DNA from: an uncultured Clostridia bacterium
GTDB taxonomy: Bacteria > Bacillota > Clostridia > Christensenellales > DUVY01
Length of the DNA: 45,318 nucleotides
Direction of reading: 5' to 3'
Assembly (NCBI GenBank): GCA_937895465.1
Contig: CALAYY010000042.1
Coordinates: forward strand, 1-45,318
Positions 24,811-32,944 of the stretch are shown here, one piece after another. A program made the translations under genes and the position numbers. The notes beneath the pieces were generated by a model that saw only the letters and a program-made list of their open reading frames with translations, was not told the DNA's origin and made no database searches. Positions within the stretch are counted from its first letter, which is position 1, and every line of letters begins with the position of its first letter.

Positions 24811-25399
24811 CCTGAAATTCTCCTTTTTTAAAATATTTTTTGAAGAATATCAGATTGCGTATTGTCAAAAACAAAAAGTCATAAATCAAAAAGAACAAGC
24901 CATATAATAGCGGCTCAACTGGCAAAACAACGCTTTCTTTTGGCAAATTTTTGATGTTAATAACCAAAACATTAATATAGCTGTATGTATAAGATATAAA
25001 TACTGACAACACCAAACCATATATCAGGTTAATAAGAATTGAATATATTTTCTTTTTTGAAAACATTATATATTTTCTCATTTTATTTTTATCATCATCT
25101 AACAAAATCAAAATCTTGTTGACTATTACATCAGTAACGAGTCCGATTGCAAGACCTAAACCTGCCATTACATCCAATTGGTCTATTGTGTTGTATGGTA
25201 TTCCCCAGCCTATAAAAAAGTAAATTGCACCCGCAAACCAATATTTTATAATAACAGCTTTTATGACAGCAGGAATCTTGGAAAGCCGAGAGTATTTATA
25301 CGGTCTAACCTCTTTCTCCGCATTTCTTTCTCCCCTATCCTGTTCGATTTCCTCATGCCTTATTGATTTTGATTTTGTTATTTCATTATTTATTTTCAT
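24803..25399 (-). CDS. Polytopic membrane protein of unknown function (198 aa)
   Basis: I do not recognise a named family. A charged N-terminal segment of about 45 residues is followed by four predicted membrane helices (roughly 50-68, 75-95, 120-145, 165-185), and the protein ends on a basic stretch. The start lies 14 bases inside the 177-aa gene and the end overlaps the GH28 gene by 8 bases, so it is translated as part of the transporter-pectinase operon. An accessory role for the ABC system is possible but not shown. Confidence 0.7.
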   Translation of the reverse strand: MKINNEITKSKSIRHEEIEQDRGERNAEKEVRPYKYSRLSKIPAVIKAVIIKYWFAGAIYFFIGWGIPYNTIDQLDVMAGLGLAIGLVTDVIVNKILILLDDDKNKMRKYIMFSKKKIYSILINLIYGLVLSVFISYTYSYINVLVINIKNLPKESVVLPVEPLLYGLFFLIYDFLFLTIRNLIFFKKYFKKGEFQDV

Positions 25400-25919
25400 A
25401 ATCTATTTCAATTTTGTCATACGCCAATTGTTCTTGTTGTATTTGTTCTTGCTTTGTAGTGTTAATACGCTGAAACAATTTACTGTATAAAGGAAGTAAA
25501 AATATGCTTATAAGTGACAAGCTAAGCGACACTATATGAACATAGCTCCATACTATTGAAGCTGAAATATCAGGAGTTTTGGGCACTTCTTTGACCGTAA
25601 TTTCAAAATACAGAACATTAATATAATAAATATCAAGCACCAATTGCAAAATTATCAAGGCAACAGTCAAAATGATTACAGGTATAGCTTTTTTGTTTAC
25701 TTTTTTGACTGCAATAAAAGTAAAAACCGTCATAATAGATGCAAGAGTAATTATAAATAAATTAAAAGCTATTATCTTGTTGTTGACATACATTGTTGCG
25801 TTGGAATGTCGAGATAATAAAAATGTATAGATACAACAACTCAAAATCAAAAGAAGCATCGGTATTATCTGAGGATGTCTTTTGAGATAGACTAATTTTT
25901 TTCTAAAATATTCACCCAT
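25386..25919 (-). CDS. Polytopic membrane protein of unknown function (177 aa)
   Basis: No family recognised. There are four predicted membrane helices (about 18-35, 48-68, 78-100, 120-145) with a basic start (MGEYFRKKLVYLKRHP) and a Gln/Glu-rich polar tail. It begins 8 bases after the ABC ATPase stop with an AGGTGA ribosome binding site and overlaps the next membrane-protein gene. It shares its size and four-helix layout with the 198-, 161- and 211-residue proteins of this operon, but sequence similarity between them is not obvious by eye. Confidence 0.7.
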   Translation of the reverse strand: MGEYFRKKLVYLKRHPQIIPMLLLILSCCIYTFLLSRHSNATMYVNNKIIAFNLFIITLASIMTVFTFIAVKKVNKKAIPVIILTVALIILQLVLDIYYINVLYFEITVKEVPKTPDISASIVWSYVHIVSLSLSLISIFLLPLYSKLFQRINTTKQEQIQQEQLAYDKIEIDYENK

Positions 25920-25927
25920 TATTTCAC

Positions 25928-26995
25928 CTATCTTAACGCCTTAGTTGTTTCTTTATCAAAGAAATGAATTTTATCTGTCAAAAAGTCAATCTTAATTTTA
26001 TCGTTTTGTTTGAAGCTGTGCCATCCTAGAATTTTTAAGATTATTCTTTTTTTGCCTATATAACCATGAACATTGGTGTATTGACCTAGATTTTCATTGA
26101 CATTTACAGTTATTTCTATATCATTTCCTAAAACAGCATTTTCAGGTCTTATTCCAAGCACAATCTCTTTTCCCATATAATCTTTTAAAATGTCTTTTTC
26201 TGCCTGTTTAAGTTCAATTTCAAAACAATCGTGCTTTAATGTTCCGTTATGTGTAACAAGCACATCCAAAAAATTCATTGCAGGCAGTCCGATAAAGCCT
26301 GCTACAAAAATATTGGCAGGATGATCGTATAATTCTATCGGTGCTCCTATCTGCTGCACATATCCATTATTCATAACTACTATTCTGTCTGCCAAAGTCA
26401 ATGCTTCTATCTGGTCATGTGTAACATAAATCATAGTTGAATTGAGCGTTTGGTGTAAAAGCTTCAGTTCATGTCTCATCTTTCCTCTTAATTTGGCATC
26501 CAAATTGCTAAGCGGCTCATCAAATAAAAACACCTTGGGATTTCTAACTATTGCTCTTCCTACCGCAACCCTTTGTCTCTGTCCGCCTGACAGTTGTTTT
26601 GGTTTTTTATTGAGCTGATTAACTAATCCCAAAAGTCTTGCTGCCCTCATTACCTTTTCGTGAATTACATCTGCATTGACTTTTCTGAGCATAAGACTAA
26701 ATGCCATATTATGATATACTGTCATCTGATGGTACAAAGCATAATTTTGAAAAACCATAGCAATATCCCGATCTTTTGGGGGAGTATTTGTTACATTTTT
26801 ATCATCTATAAATAATGTTCCGGACGATATCTCTTCAAGTCCCGCTATCATTCTAAGCGTTGTGGATTTTCCGCAACCCGAAGGACCTACAAAAACGATA
26901 AATTCCCCATCGTAAATATCCATATCAAAGTTATATACGGCGTGTACACCGTTTGGATAAATTTTATTCAATCCCTTTAAAGATAAATTTGCCAT
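25928..26995 (-). CDS. Sugar ABC transporter ATPase, MsmK/UgpC family (copy 1)
   Basis: Energises a carbohydrate ABC importer at the inner face of the membrane. The 355-residue protein has Walker A GPSGCGKST, the Q-loop MVFQNYALY, signature LSGGQRQRV, Walker B VFLFDEPLSNLD and the H-loop YVTHDQIEA, followed by the regulatory OB-fold domain of the MalK/MsmK group. I use the ATG at 26995 (MANLSLKGL), 5 bases after the 161-aa gene's stop, rather than an upstream in-frame start. A second, related ATPase is encoded at 35842; only one permease pair is present in the locus. Confidence 0.93.
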   Translation of the reverse strand: MANLSLKGLNKIYPNGVHAVYNFDMDIYDGEFIVFVGPSGCGKSTTLRMIAGLEEISSGTLFIDDKNVTNTPPKDRDIAMVFQNYALYHQMTVYHNMAFSLMLRKVNADVIHEKVMRAARLLGLVNQLNKKPKQLSGGQRQRVAVGRAIVRNPKVFLFDEPLSNLDAKLRGKMRHELKLLHQTLNSTMIYVTHDQIEALTLADRIVVMNNGYVQQIGAPIELYDHPANIFVAGFIGLPAMNFLDVLVTHNGTLKHDCFEIELKQAEKDILKDYMGKEIVLGIRPENAVLGNDIEITVNVNENLGQYTNVHGYIGKKRIILKILGWHSFKQNDKIKIDFLTDKIHFFDKETTKALR

Positions 26996-27000
26996 TTGGG

Positions 27001-27450
27001 TCAATCCTCGCCTTGTAAGATTAAATATTTTAAATATTCTCTTAGTATTGTGGATCTTGTATAACAAAGAATTGCTGAGATTATTAATACAAGTCCTGAT
27101 AATGAGTAAAACATAAAAATAAGTAAAAAGATGATAATTTTCAATTGTCCAAATAAATAAAATCTAAGAGGAACAATAAATATTCGCAAAACCTGTATTG
27201 CTCCCATTATTGCCAAAATGTATGACCAACTCTTATTATACGTTTTGGATTTTTCTGCTCCCATAAAACCCAATATCATAAAAACTATATTATAAACAAT
27301 ATCAATACCTATATAATAATCAGGCATGATTTTTCTGTTTTCATTAATTAAAAAGATGCATACTACATTAAATAATATTGAAAGAATACATAACCAGAAC
27401 GATGCTATATTGTTCTGATAACGCATTCTTTCGCCGTTTAGTCTAGCCAT
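27001..27450 (-). CDS. Polytopic membrane protein of unknown function (149 aa)
   Basis: No family recognised. Four predicted membrane helices after a short basic start (MARLNGERMRYQNN). The ATG at 27450 is preceded by GGAGG at 6 bases and overlaps the 211-aa gene by 8 bases, which is better supported than a longer reading from 27486. It lies directly ahead of the ABC ATPase. Part of the run of four small membrane proteins that surround the ATPase gene. Confidence 0.7.
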   Translation of the reverse strand: MARLNGERMRYQNNIASFWLCILSILFNVVCIFLINENRKIMPDYYIGIDIVYNIVFMILGFMGAEKSKTYNKSWSYILAIMGAIQVLRIFIVPLRFYLFGQLKIIIFLLIFMFYSLSGLVLIISAILCYTRSTILREYLKYLILQGED

Positions 27451-28078
27451 GATGTACCTCCGATAAACGCTCTTGCGCAAGAGCATAAACTTTTTTATCC
27501 ATCTTTTCTTCTTTTTTCATCATTTTGGTCTTGAAAATCAAATTAACAACAACCAAAACGGCTTCAATAAGCATTAAAACTCCTAATACTATTCCTAAAT
27601 CAAAATAAAAAGTAGATTTGACATATCTGTAATTTGGAAAGTCCTGCGTGTTTTTATAATATTGTTCAAAATCAACTTTGAGGTACTCAATTCTAAAATT
27701 AACAACATTGACAATTATAATAATCGCTAAAACAACAGCAATAATTGAAAATAATATTGAAGTTATATAGTTTGACAAATAATACTTTCTTCTGGTATGA
27801 GTAAAAAACACAAGCATTGAAATCCCTGAAATAATAAATAATATTGAACATACAAATAATAACTTATTAAAATCCTGAACCAAAAAATATATTTCAGAGC
27901 CTTTTACATATAAGAATGATTTATCGGTAAAATAAAATAGCTCATATACATCAGTAGAAAAAAGCAAAGAGTAAGCTAAGATAAAAAATGTCAAAATAAA
28001 TCCTGATTTTATAATGGGCTTTTGCATCTTCTTAGCCAAAGTAAAAATATCTTTTTTGGACTTATTATTATTATTCAT
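27443..28078 (-). CDS. Polytopic membrane protein of unknown function (211 aa)
   Basis: No family recognised. Four predicted helices (about 25-45, 68-90, 102-125, 158-182), with a larger loop around residues 125-155 that is probably extracytoplasmic, and a charged tail. It follows the binding-protein gene after a 76-base gap that contains a strong stem-loop, and overlaps the 149-aa gene by 8 bases. Confidence 0.7.
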   Translation of the reverse strand: MNNNNKSKKDIFTLAKKMQKPIIKSGFILTFFILAYSLLFSTDVYELFYFTDKSFLYVKGSEIYFLVQDFNKLLFVCSILFIISGISMLVFFTHTRRKYYLSNYITSILFSIIAVVLAIIIIVNVVNFRIEYLKVDFEQYYKNTQDFPNYRYVKSTFYFDLGIVLGVLMLIEAVLVVVNLIFKTKMMKKEEKMDKKVYALAQERLSEVHHG

Positions 28079-28110
28079 AAAAGTCCTTACTCCTTTTAGA
28101 ATATTTTGAA

Positions 28111-28141
28111 TTCATAAGGGGATTATAAATCCCCTTATGAA
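28111..28141 (-). other. Intercistronic stem-loop downstream of the binding-protein gene
   Basis: A perfect 12-bp stem (TTCATAAGGGGA / TCCCCTTATGAA) with a 7-base loop lies 14 bases after the binding-protein stop codon. It has no T-tract, so it is more likely an RNA-stabilising or processing element than a full terminator. Confidence 0.65.
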
Positions 28142-28154
28142 AACTAAAGAACAA

Positions 28155-30254
28155 TTATTTATTATTCATTGCGCTGTAAGCAGCACGTGCAGCAGTTAAG
28201 AATAGCTTTTGATTCCAGGTAGTTTCTATCTGGGTAATTAAAGCTTCTTTACTTAAAAGAGTTGTTTCGCCTTTTGTTCCTTCAAAACCATATTGAACAT
28301 AGTCACTAAAAGCAAAACCTCTTGTAGCACTGTTAATCGTAAAGTTGGTGTTCAATAATGTCAAACCGCTTATAGCAGTTTGTTGTGTTTTGGTATAGGC
28401 AAGTGTTGTAGGCATAGAATGCAATCTCTTATCAGACTCGCTATTAGGATTAACTGACAAGTGCTTGATAGTTCCAAGCTCAATAGCCTTCAAAATATTG
28501 TCTAAGCCTACTTGACCCTTAGGATGAACACATTGATATTCCATACCCTGTTCTTTTACATAGCCGATAGGGAATGTTCCGCCCAAGAAACGACGGTAAT
28601 AGTTAGTATAGTTGCCTGCAGCATAAAATTGAAGCTCTTCTAAAGCTGCAGCAGAAAGCTTGGGAACCTGCTTGCCGTTATATTCTATTGTGCCGTCAAT
28701 CCACTTTTCAGGACCAAAAGACATCAAACGATTGCCTTCAGTAGAATACATGTAATCAATAAGCATTAACGCTCTTTCGCGCTTAGCTTGAGATGCAGAA
28801 GCAAGTATTGCCCATCCATCAGCTTTTACAGAACGCCAAGAATCAGTAAACCTTGTGTAATTATCATAGCCCCAATCTGCAAAAGGAGGCAAAACAGGAG
28901 TAAGATTAAAATCGGTTATGGTTTCGTCAAGCTTGTTAACTACTGTAGTAGTCTGGTTGTAGTCATAAGTCATAAAACCGAGGTTTTGTGCATTAAGTCT
29001 GTTGCGATGGCTTTTTTCGTTTGCATAAGAAGTACCCGATGTTGCATTGTCATTATGAAAATCAGGCAAAATCAAGCCTTCAGCATATAGATTATGTAAC
29101 CTTTCCAATCCATCCATTGTTGATTGTTGTACTCTGGCGTCTTGTAGTTTACCTTCTTTGTCAATATACAACCAGTTAATACGGGCATCCATCCCTCTTA
29201 CGCCCCAGATTTCCATAAAACGCATAAGGTCCATAACTCTGTCATTGGTACTCCATCTGGGATAGAAAGGTATTATGTTAGCTTCCGCATTGCCGTTAAG
29301 AAGAGCAGGGTTAGCCTTAACACATCTTAATAAAGCAACTAATTCGTCAGCATCATAAGCTGCGTTGACACCTGTAAATAATTCGGAACGCTTGGTACCA
29401 AATTTGTTATTATAAGTGGTATCAATATAACTTCTTAATGCTTTAGTCAAAGTCTCACCGTTTTTGGTTGAAAGTTCATTTTGAACTTTAATTATATTTT
29501 TAGCATAATTTTTGGTGATTGTTTCTGTTGCGCTTTTGTCAGCTTTTACTACCGTAAACTGTTTGTTTAAGGTATCAGGCATATAATTGGTATACTGTGT
29601 CTGAACTGTTGCAGCAGTATCAAAAGTAGGTTCGTTTGAACCGTCAAGCAACTTTTGAACCCAATCAACACGCATCATAAACATTCTTTCTAGGTCATCA
29701 TAACCGTCGAAATACGGTGCATAAAACATCTGTCCTTCGCCGGCAACGATAGTTGTTTTAACGATGCTATTATTATCCAAAAACTTCTTAAAATTAGGCA
29801 TTTTGTCAAGATATTGTTTGAGGTCAACAAATCTATTGTTTGTGATACCTTCCTCAATAATATCATTGCCGCCGCCGTTAATCATATCTATACCGCTGAA
29901 ATTGCCTGCCTGTGAAAAACTCCACTGTTCTGTCAGATTCTTGTATTTTCCTGCATAAGATAAGTCATTGATATCAAAATTAAATTTTTTACCTAATGCG
30001 TTCCAAACCGGCTTAATATCGCCGTCACGGTATCTGACGCCGTCAGCAGCAAGGTAACCGCCGTCAGCATGCTTATTGCCTTGGTTATAAGTCATATAAG
30101 CATTGCTGTCATACATAATTGCCATATTTAATGTAAGCTTTTCGTCTGTAGAAAAGCCGGTGTCTTCTTTGTCACATCCGATAAAACTACCGGCAAAACA
30201 AGACAATAAGAAAACCATAATTAAGCCTAGTAATAATGATTTTTTTGTTTTCAT
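28155..30254 (-). CDS. Sugar ABC transporter substrate-binding lipoprotein (LplA/YtcQ-like, 699 aa)
   Basis: Extracellular binding protein for an oligosaccharide importer. It has a lipoprotein signal peptide with lipobox IGC (Cys27), then a long two-lobed fold. WAILASASQAKRERALMLIDYMYS near the middle of the C-terminal half and EGNRLMSFGPE are typical of the YtcQ/LplA group. At 699 residues it is clearly longer than the usual 500-560 of that group. I use the ATG at 30254, 5 bases after GGAGGG; an upstream TTG at 30266 reads through this ribosome binding site. It follows the two permease genes and probably binds pectin-derived oligosaccharides, given the enzymes downstream. Confidence 0.88.
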   Translation of the reverse strand: MKTKKSLLLGLIMVFLLSCFAGSFIGCDKEDTGFSTDEKLTLNMAIMYDSNAYMTYNQGNKHADGGYLAADGVRYRDGDIKPVWNALGKKFNFDINDLSYAGKYKNLTEQWSFSQAGNFSGIDMINGGGNDIIEEGITNNRFVDLKQYLDKMPNFKKFLDNNSIVKTTIVAGEGQMFYAPYFDGYDDLERMFMMRVDWVQKLLDGSNEPTFDTAATVQTQYTNYMPDTLNKQFTVVKADKSATETITKNYAKNIIKVQNELSTKNGETLTKALRSYIDTTYNNKFGTKRSELFTGVNAAYDADELVALLRCVKANPALLNGNAEANIIPFYPRWSTNDRVMDLMRFMEIWGVRGMDARINWLYIDKEGKLQDARVQQSTMDGLERLHNLYAEGLILPDFHNDNATSGTSYANEKSHRNRLNAQNLGFMTYDYNQTTTVVNKLDETITDFNLTPVLPPFADWGYDNYTRFTDSWRSVKADGWAILASASQAKRERALMLIDYMYSTEGNRLMSFGPEKWIDGTIEYNGKQVPKLSAAALEELQFYAAGNYTNYYRRFLGGTFPIGYVKEQGMEYQCVHPKGQVGLDNILKAIELGTIKHLSVNPNSESDKRLHSMPTTLAYTKTQQTAISGLTLLNTNFTINSATRGFAFSDYVQYGFEGTKGETTLLSKEALITQIETTWNQKLFLTAARAAYSAMNNK

Positions 30255-30284
30255 CTTTCCCTCCAATTTTTTTATATAATCAGA

Positions 30285-30357
30285 TTTTTATGTGTTTTTA
30301 ATCTTTTGGCTATCAGCTGCAAGTGATAAATCAAATGACTAAAACTTCACATAAAAA
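30285..30357 (-). repeat. 10-bp inverted repeat between permease and binding-protein genes
   Basis: TTTTTATGTG (30285-30294) and CACATAAAAA (30348-30357) could pair across a 53-base loop in the leader of the binding-protein gene. It may be a regulatory or processing fold. Confidence 0.35.
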
Positions 30358-30362
30358 CCAAA

Positions 30363-31244
30363 CTATTCCTTTACGCCGCCCATATTCACACCTTTAGCAA
30401 AATACTTTTGTATATAAGGATAGATAATAATTATTGGTATTATTGCACACACAATCATTGCATATATCAATGATTCGGGCGCAAAGTCTGTTATAACTGT
30501 TCCGTTTTCAGAAGTAAGGTCATCCAATGTTTGTCTAATATAAACCTGAAGCGGCCATTGATAATGATTTCGTATCATTATTCTCGCCCAAAAAAATCCG
30601 TTCCAGCGGCTAATTGCAAAGAATAATGTCACTGTAGCAATAGTCGCCTTGCACATAGGTGCATACACCTTGAATAGAAGCTGAAGCTCAGTTGCTCCGT
30701 CAACAGTTGCTGCCTCTTCTATTTCTTTGGACACGCCTTCAAAAGCATTTCTAAGAAGCACCACATTAAATGCAGCCATTCCCATTGCAATTACTACCAG
30801 CCATTTGTCATCACTAACACCAAAAAAGTCAAATACATTTTGGGTGGTCTTATAATTCATTAGCTGTGGAACTAATCCTGCGGTAAACCAAAGAGTAAAA
30901 ACCAAAAAGAAATTTAAGCCTCTTCTAAATACCAAACGCTTTTTTGACAGCGCATACGCTCCCAGCATGGCAACTAATAATGCCCAAATAGTCCCGTAAA
31001 AGGTCACAAACAATGTATTAGCATAACAAACCCAAAACTGTTTGTTATTAATCACCGCACCAAATGCATCAAATTGTATATCAACAGGCAATAATATAAC
31101 CTTGCCTTCATTAAAAGCATCTCCACCGCTTATTGCCGCTGAAAACGCATAAACAAAAGGATATAAACACATAAGTGCGAATATAACCAAAAATACATTT
31201 GCTAATATTTTAAAAATTAATTCTGAAGCTTCTACTCTTTTCAT
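30363..31244 (-). CDS. Sugar ABC transporter permease, LplC/YtcP-like
   Basis: A 293-residue inner-membrane permease with six helices and the coupling loop EEAATVDGATELQLLFKVYAP, ending in GVNMGGVKE as in LplC/YtcP proteins. I use the ATG at 31244, downstream of GAGGTG, rather than a GTG two codons upstream. It pairs with the LplB-like permease 10 bases before it. The pair imports oligosaccharides bound by the 699-aa lipoprotein. Confidence 0.93.
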   Translation of the reverse strand: MKRVEASELIFKILANVFLVIFALMCLYPFVYAFSAAISGGDAFNEGKVILLPVDIQFDAFGAVINNKQFWVCYANTLFVTFYGTIWALLVAMLGAYALSKKRLVFRRGLNFFLVFTLWFTAGLVPQLMNYKTTQNVFDFFGVSDDKWLVVIAMGMAAFNVVLLRNAFEGVSKEIEEAATVDGATELQLLFKVYAPMCKATIATVTLFFAISRWNGFFWARIMIRNHYQWPLQVYIRQTLDDLTSENGTVITDFAPESLIYAMIVCAIIPIIIIYPYIQKYFAKGVNMGGVKE

Positions 31245-31254
31245 AAACACCTCG

Positions 31255-32373
31255 TTAATACAGTGAAGTCTCTGACACTTTTCGGCTGACCATGTTTGAA
31301 CCTATAACTAGAAGCATAGACAACACCGCAGCCATTAAGTCTGCTGCTGATGCTAATGCCTGATTGGTGTTCTCTTGTCCACCGTCCATACCTGCCATTC
31401 TAAAAACATAAGTTGATACTATATCTGCTGTGCTATAAATTTCCTTGTCATAAAGTAATAGTACTTTTTCGTATCCTATGGACAAAAGTCCTCCAAGATT
31501 AAGAATAAGCATTATTGTAATAGTCGAAGCCATACCGGGCAACACTACATATCTTAACTGAGCAAGCTTAGAAGCACCGTCAATTTTTGCCGCCTCATAG
31601 CTTGTCGGTGAAATACCTATAATTGCCGCAAAGAAAACAATCGAATTATATCCTGCTGTCTCCCAAATCCCTGAAATTTGATATATTGCTCTAAAATATT
31701 TTGGTACTCTCAACATTCCGCGATAGGCATCTTCACTTGAGACAAGCCCGATTTTATCAAAAAATTGAGCTAAAATTCCCGGTTCGGCAAAGATTGAGCC
31801 GCCCTTTAACAACATAGTTATTAGAGTTGTAATTACAACTGTTGAAACAAATCTAGGCAAATATGTGCATATCTGAATAGAACTTCTTAGTATGTTAGAT
31901 TTTACTTCATTAAAGAATAGTGCCAGTATTATAGGAACAGGAAATCCAAATAATAGCCCGTAAAAGCTTATCATAAAGGTGTTTCTAAAAGCCTGCCAAA
32001 ATCCTGCAGAATCCTCTCCAAAAATAAGCTTATAAAAATAGTTTATTCCCACAAACTCTCTATCAAAAATCTGAACAGTAGTGTCGTTAACTTTAAAAGC
32101 GCCTATAAGACCGTACAAAGGCATATACCGCCATAAGAAAAACACCAAAACCATAGGCAAAACCATAAGATACAATCGCCAATCTTTTATAATCTTCTTA
32201 CCGATATTCTTCCAGTAGTGCTTTTCCAGTTCATCTAAAACTGCAATATTGACCTTTTCTTCAAGTTTTTGAGTTGATTCAGAGTCATCCATGGAAATGG
32301 CTATTTTATCAATGCTTTTTTTAAGGATAGTTTTTGAAGCATCCTGACAATTGATTTTATCAATTTCAGCCAT
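31255..32373 (-). CDS. Sugar ABC transporter permease, LplB/YteP-like, with long N-terminal extension
   Basis: A 372-residue permease. The first 60-70 residues are charged and predicted cytoplasmic, longer than in standard LplB proteins (about 300-320). Then come six helices beginning with WRLYLMVLPMVLVFFLW, and the EAA loop SYEAAKIDGASKLAQLRYVVLPG near residue 265. The ATG at 32373 overlaps the 192-aa gene by 8 bases; it is preceded by GAGGG. It forms the permease pair with the gene at 30363. Confidence 0.92.
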   Translation of the reverse strand: MAEIDKINCQDASKTILKKSIDKIAISMDDSESTQKLEEKVNIAVLDELEKHYWKNIGKKIIKDWRLYLMVLPMVLVFFLWRYMPLYGLIGAFKVNDTTVQIFDREFVGINYFYKLIFGEDSAGFWQAFRNTFMISFYGLLFGFPVPIILALFFNEVKSNILRSSIQICTYLPRFVSTVVITTLITMLLKGGSIFAEPGILAQFFDKIGLVSSEDAYRGMLRVPKYFRAIYQISGIWETAGYNSIVFFAAIIGISPTSYEAAKIDGASKLAQLRYVVLPGMASTITIMLILNLGGLLSIGYEKVLLLYDKEIYSTADIVSTYVFRMAGMDGGQENTNQALASAADLMAAVLSMLLVIGSNMVSRKVSETSLY

Positions 32374-32944
32374 AAATTCCCTCCTCATTTTTTGCCTTGC
32401 TTTCTTTGGCAATACGTGCCAAATAATCATCCTGACATTCAAATAATCCGTTTTGCTTTCTTGCTATTGCGACAATGATTAATGCTATTACACCGTTAAA
32501 TACATCAGTAGAGAAAAAACTGATTATATTAAAAATACTTTGTTCAAAAATAAAAGAAACTAACGACCTGCCAAGGTTAATAGCAATAAACCCAGTAACA
32601 ACAAACAACATTGACATCCAAAGCTTATTAAGAATTTGTTTTCTTGACACGGCTTTTAGCCATAACAGGTTAAGTAAAATAAATGCGTTGCCAAGCCCAT
32701 ATATGAGATATTGAGAAGGTGTACCGCGGCAGAAGATACAATATGAAATACCGCTCAAAACTGCCGGTAACACCGCCCATTCTCGCCAGCGCATCATAAC
32801 AATAAGACTTATAGGCAAAACAATAGACAATGTATAATGTTCTAACCTGAAATTTTGAAAAGCAATGATATTGATTGCTTCCAAGACACAGGCAATAATA
32901 CAGAAGATTGTTATATCTATTGCTTTATAAGTTGTTTTTTTCAT
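32366..32944 (-). CDS. Polytopic membrane protein of unknown function (192 aa), upstream of the permeases
   Basis: Five or six predicted helices with MMRWREWAVLPAVLSG in the middle and a polar C-terminal tail. The layout (short, all-helical, Arg-Trp loop) recalls ECF-transporter S components, but I cannot place it in a known S-component family. The ATG overlaps the uxaC stop by four bases (ATGA) and its own end overlaps the LplB-like permease. This fixes it in the operon between uronate isomerase and importer. Confidence 0.7.
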   Translation of the reverse strand: MKKTTYKAIDITIFCIIACVLEAINIIAFQNFRLEHYTLSIVLPISLIVMMRWREWAVLPAVLSGISYCIFCRGTPSQYLIYGLGNAFILLNLLWLKAVSRKQILNKLWMSMLFVVTGFIAINLGRSLVSFIFEQSIFNIISFFSTDVFNGVIALIIVAIARKQNGLFECQDDYLARIAKESKAKNEEGIYG

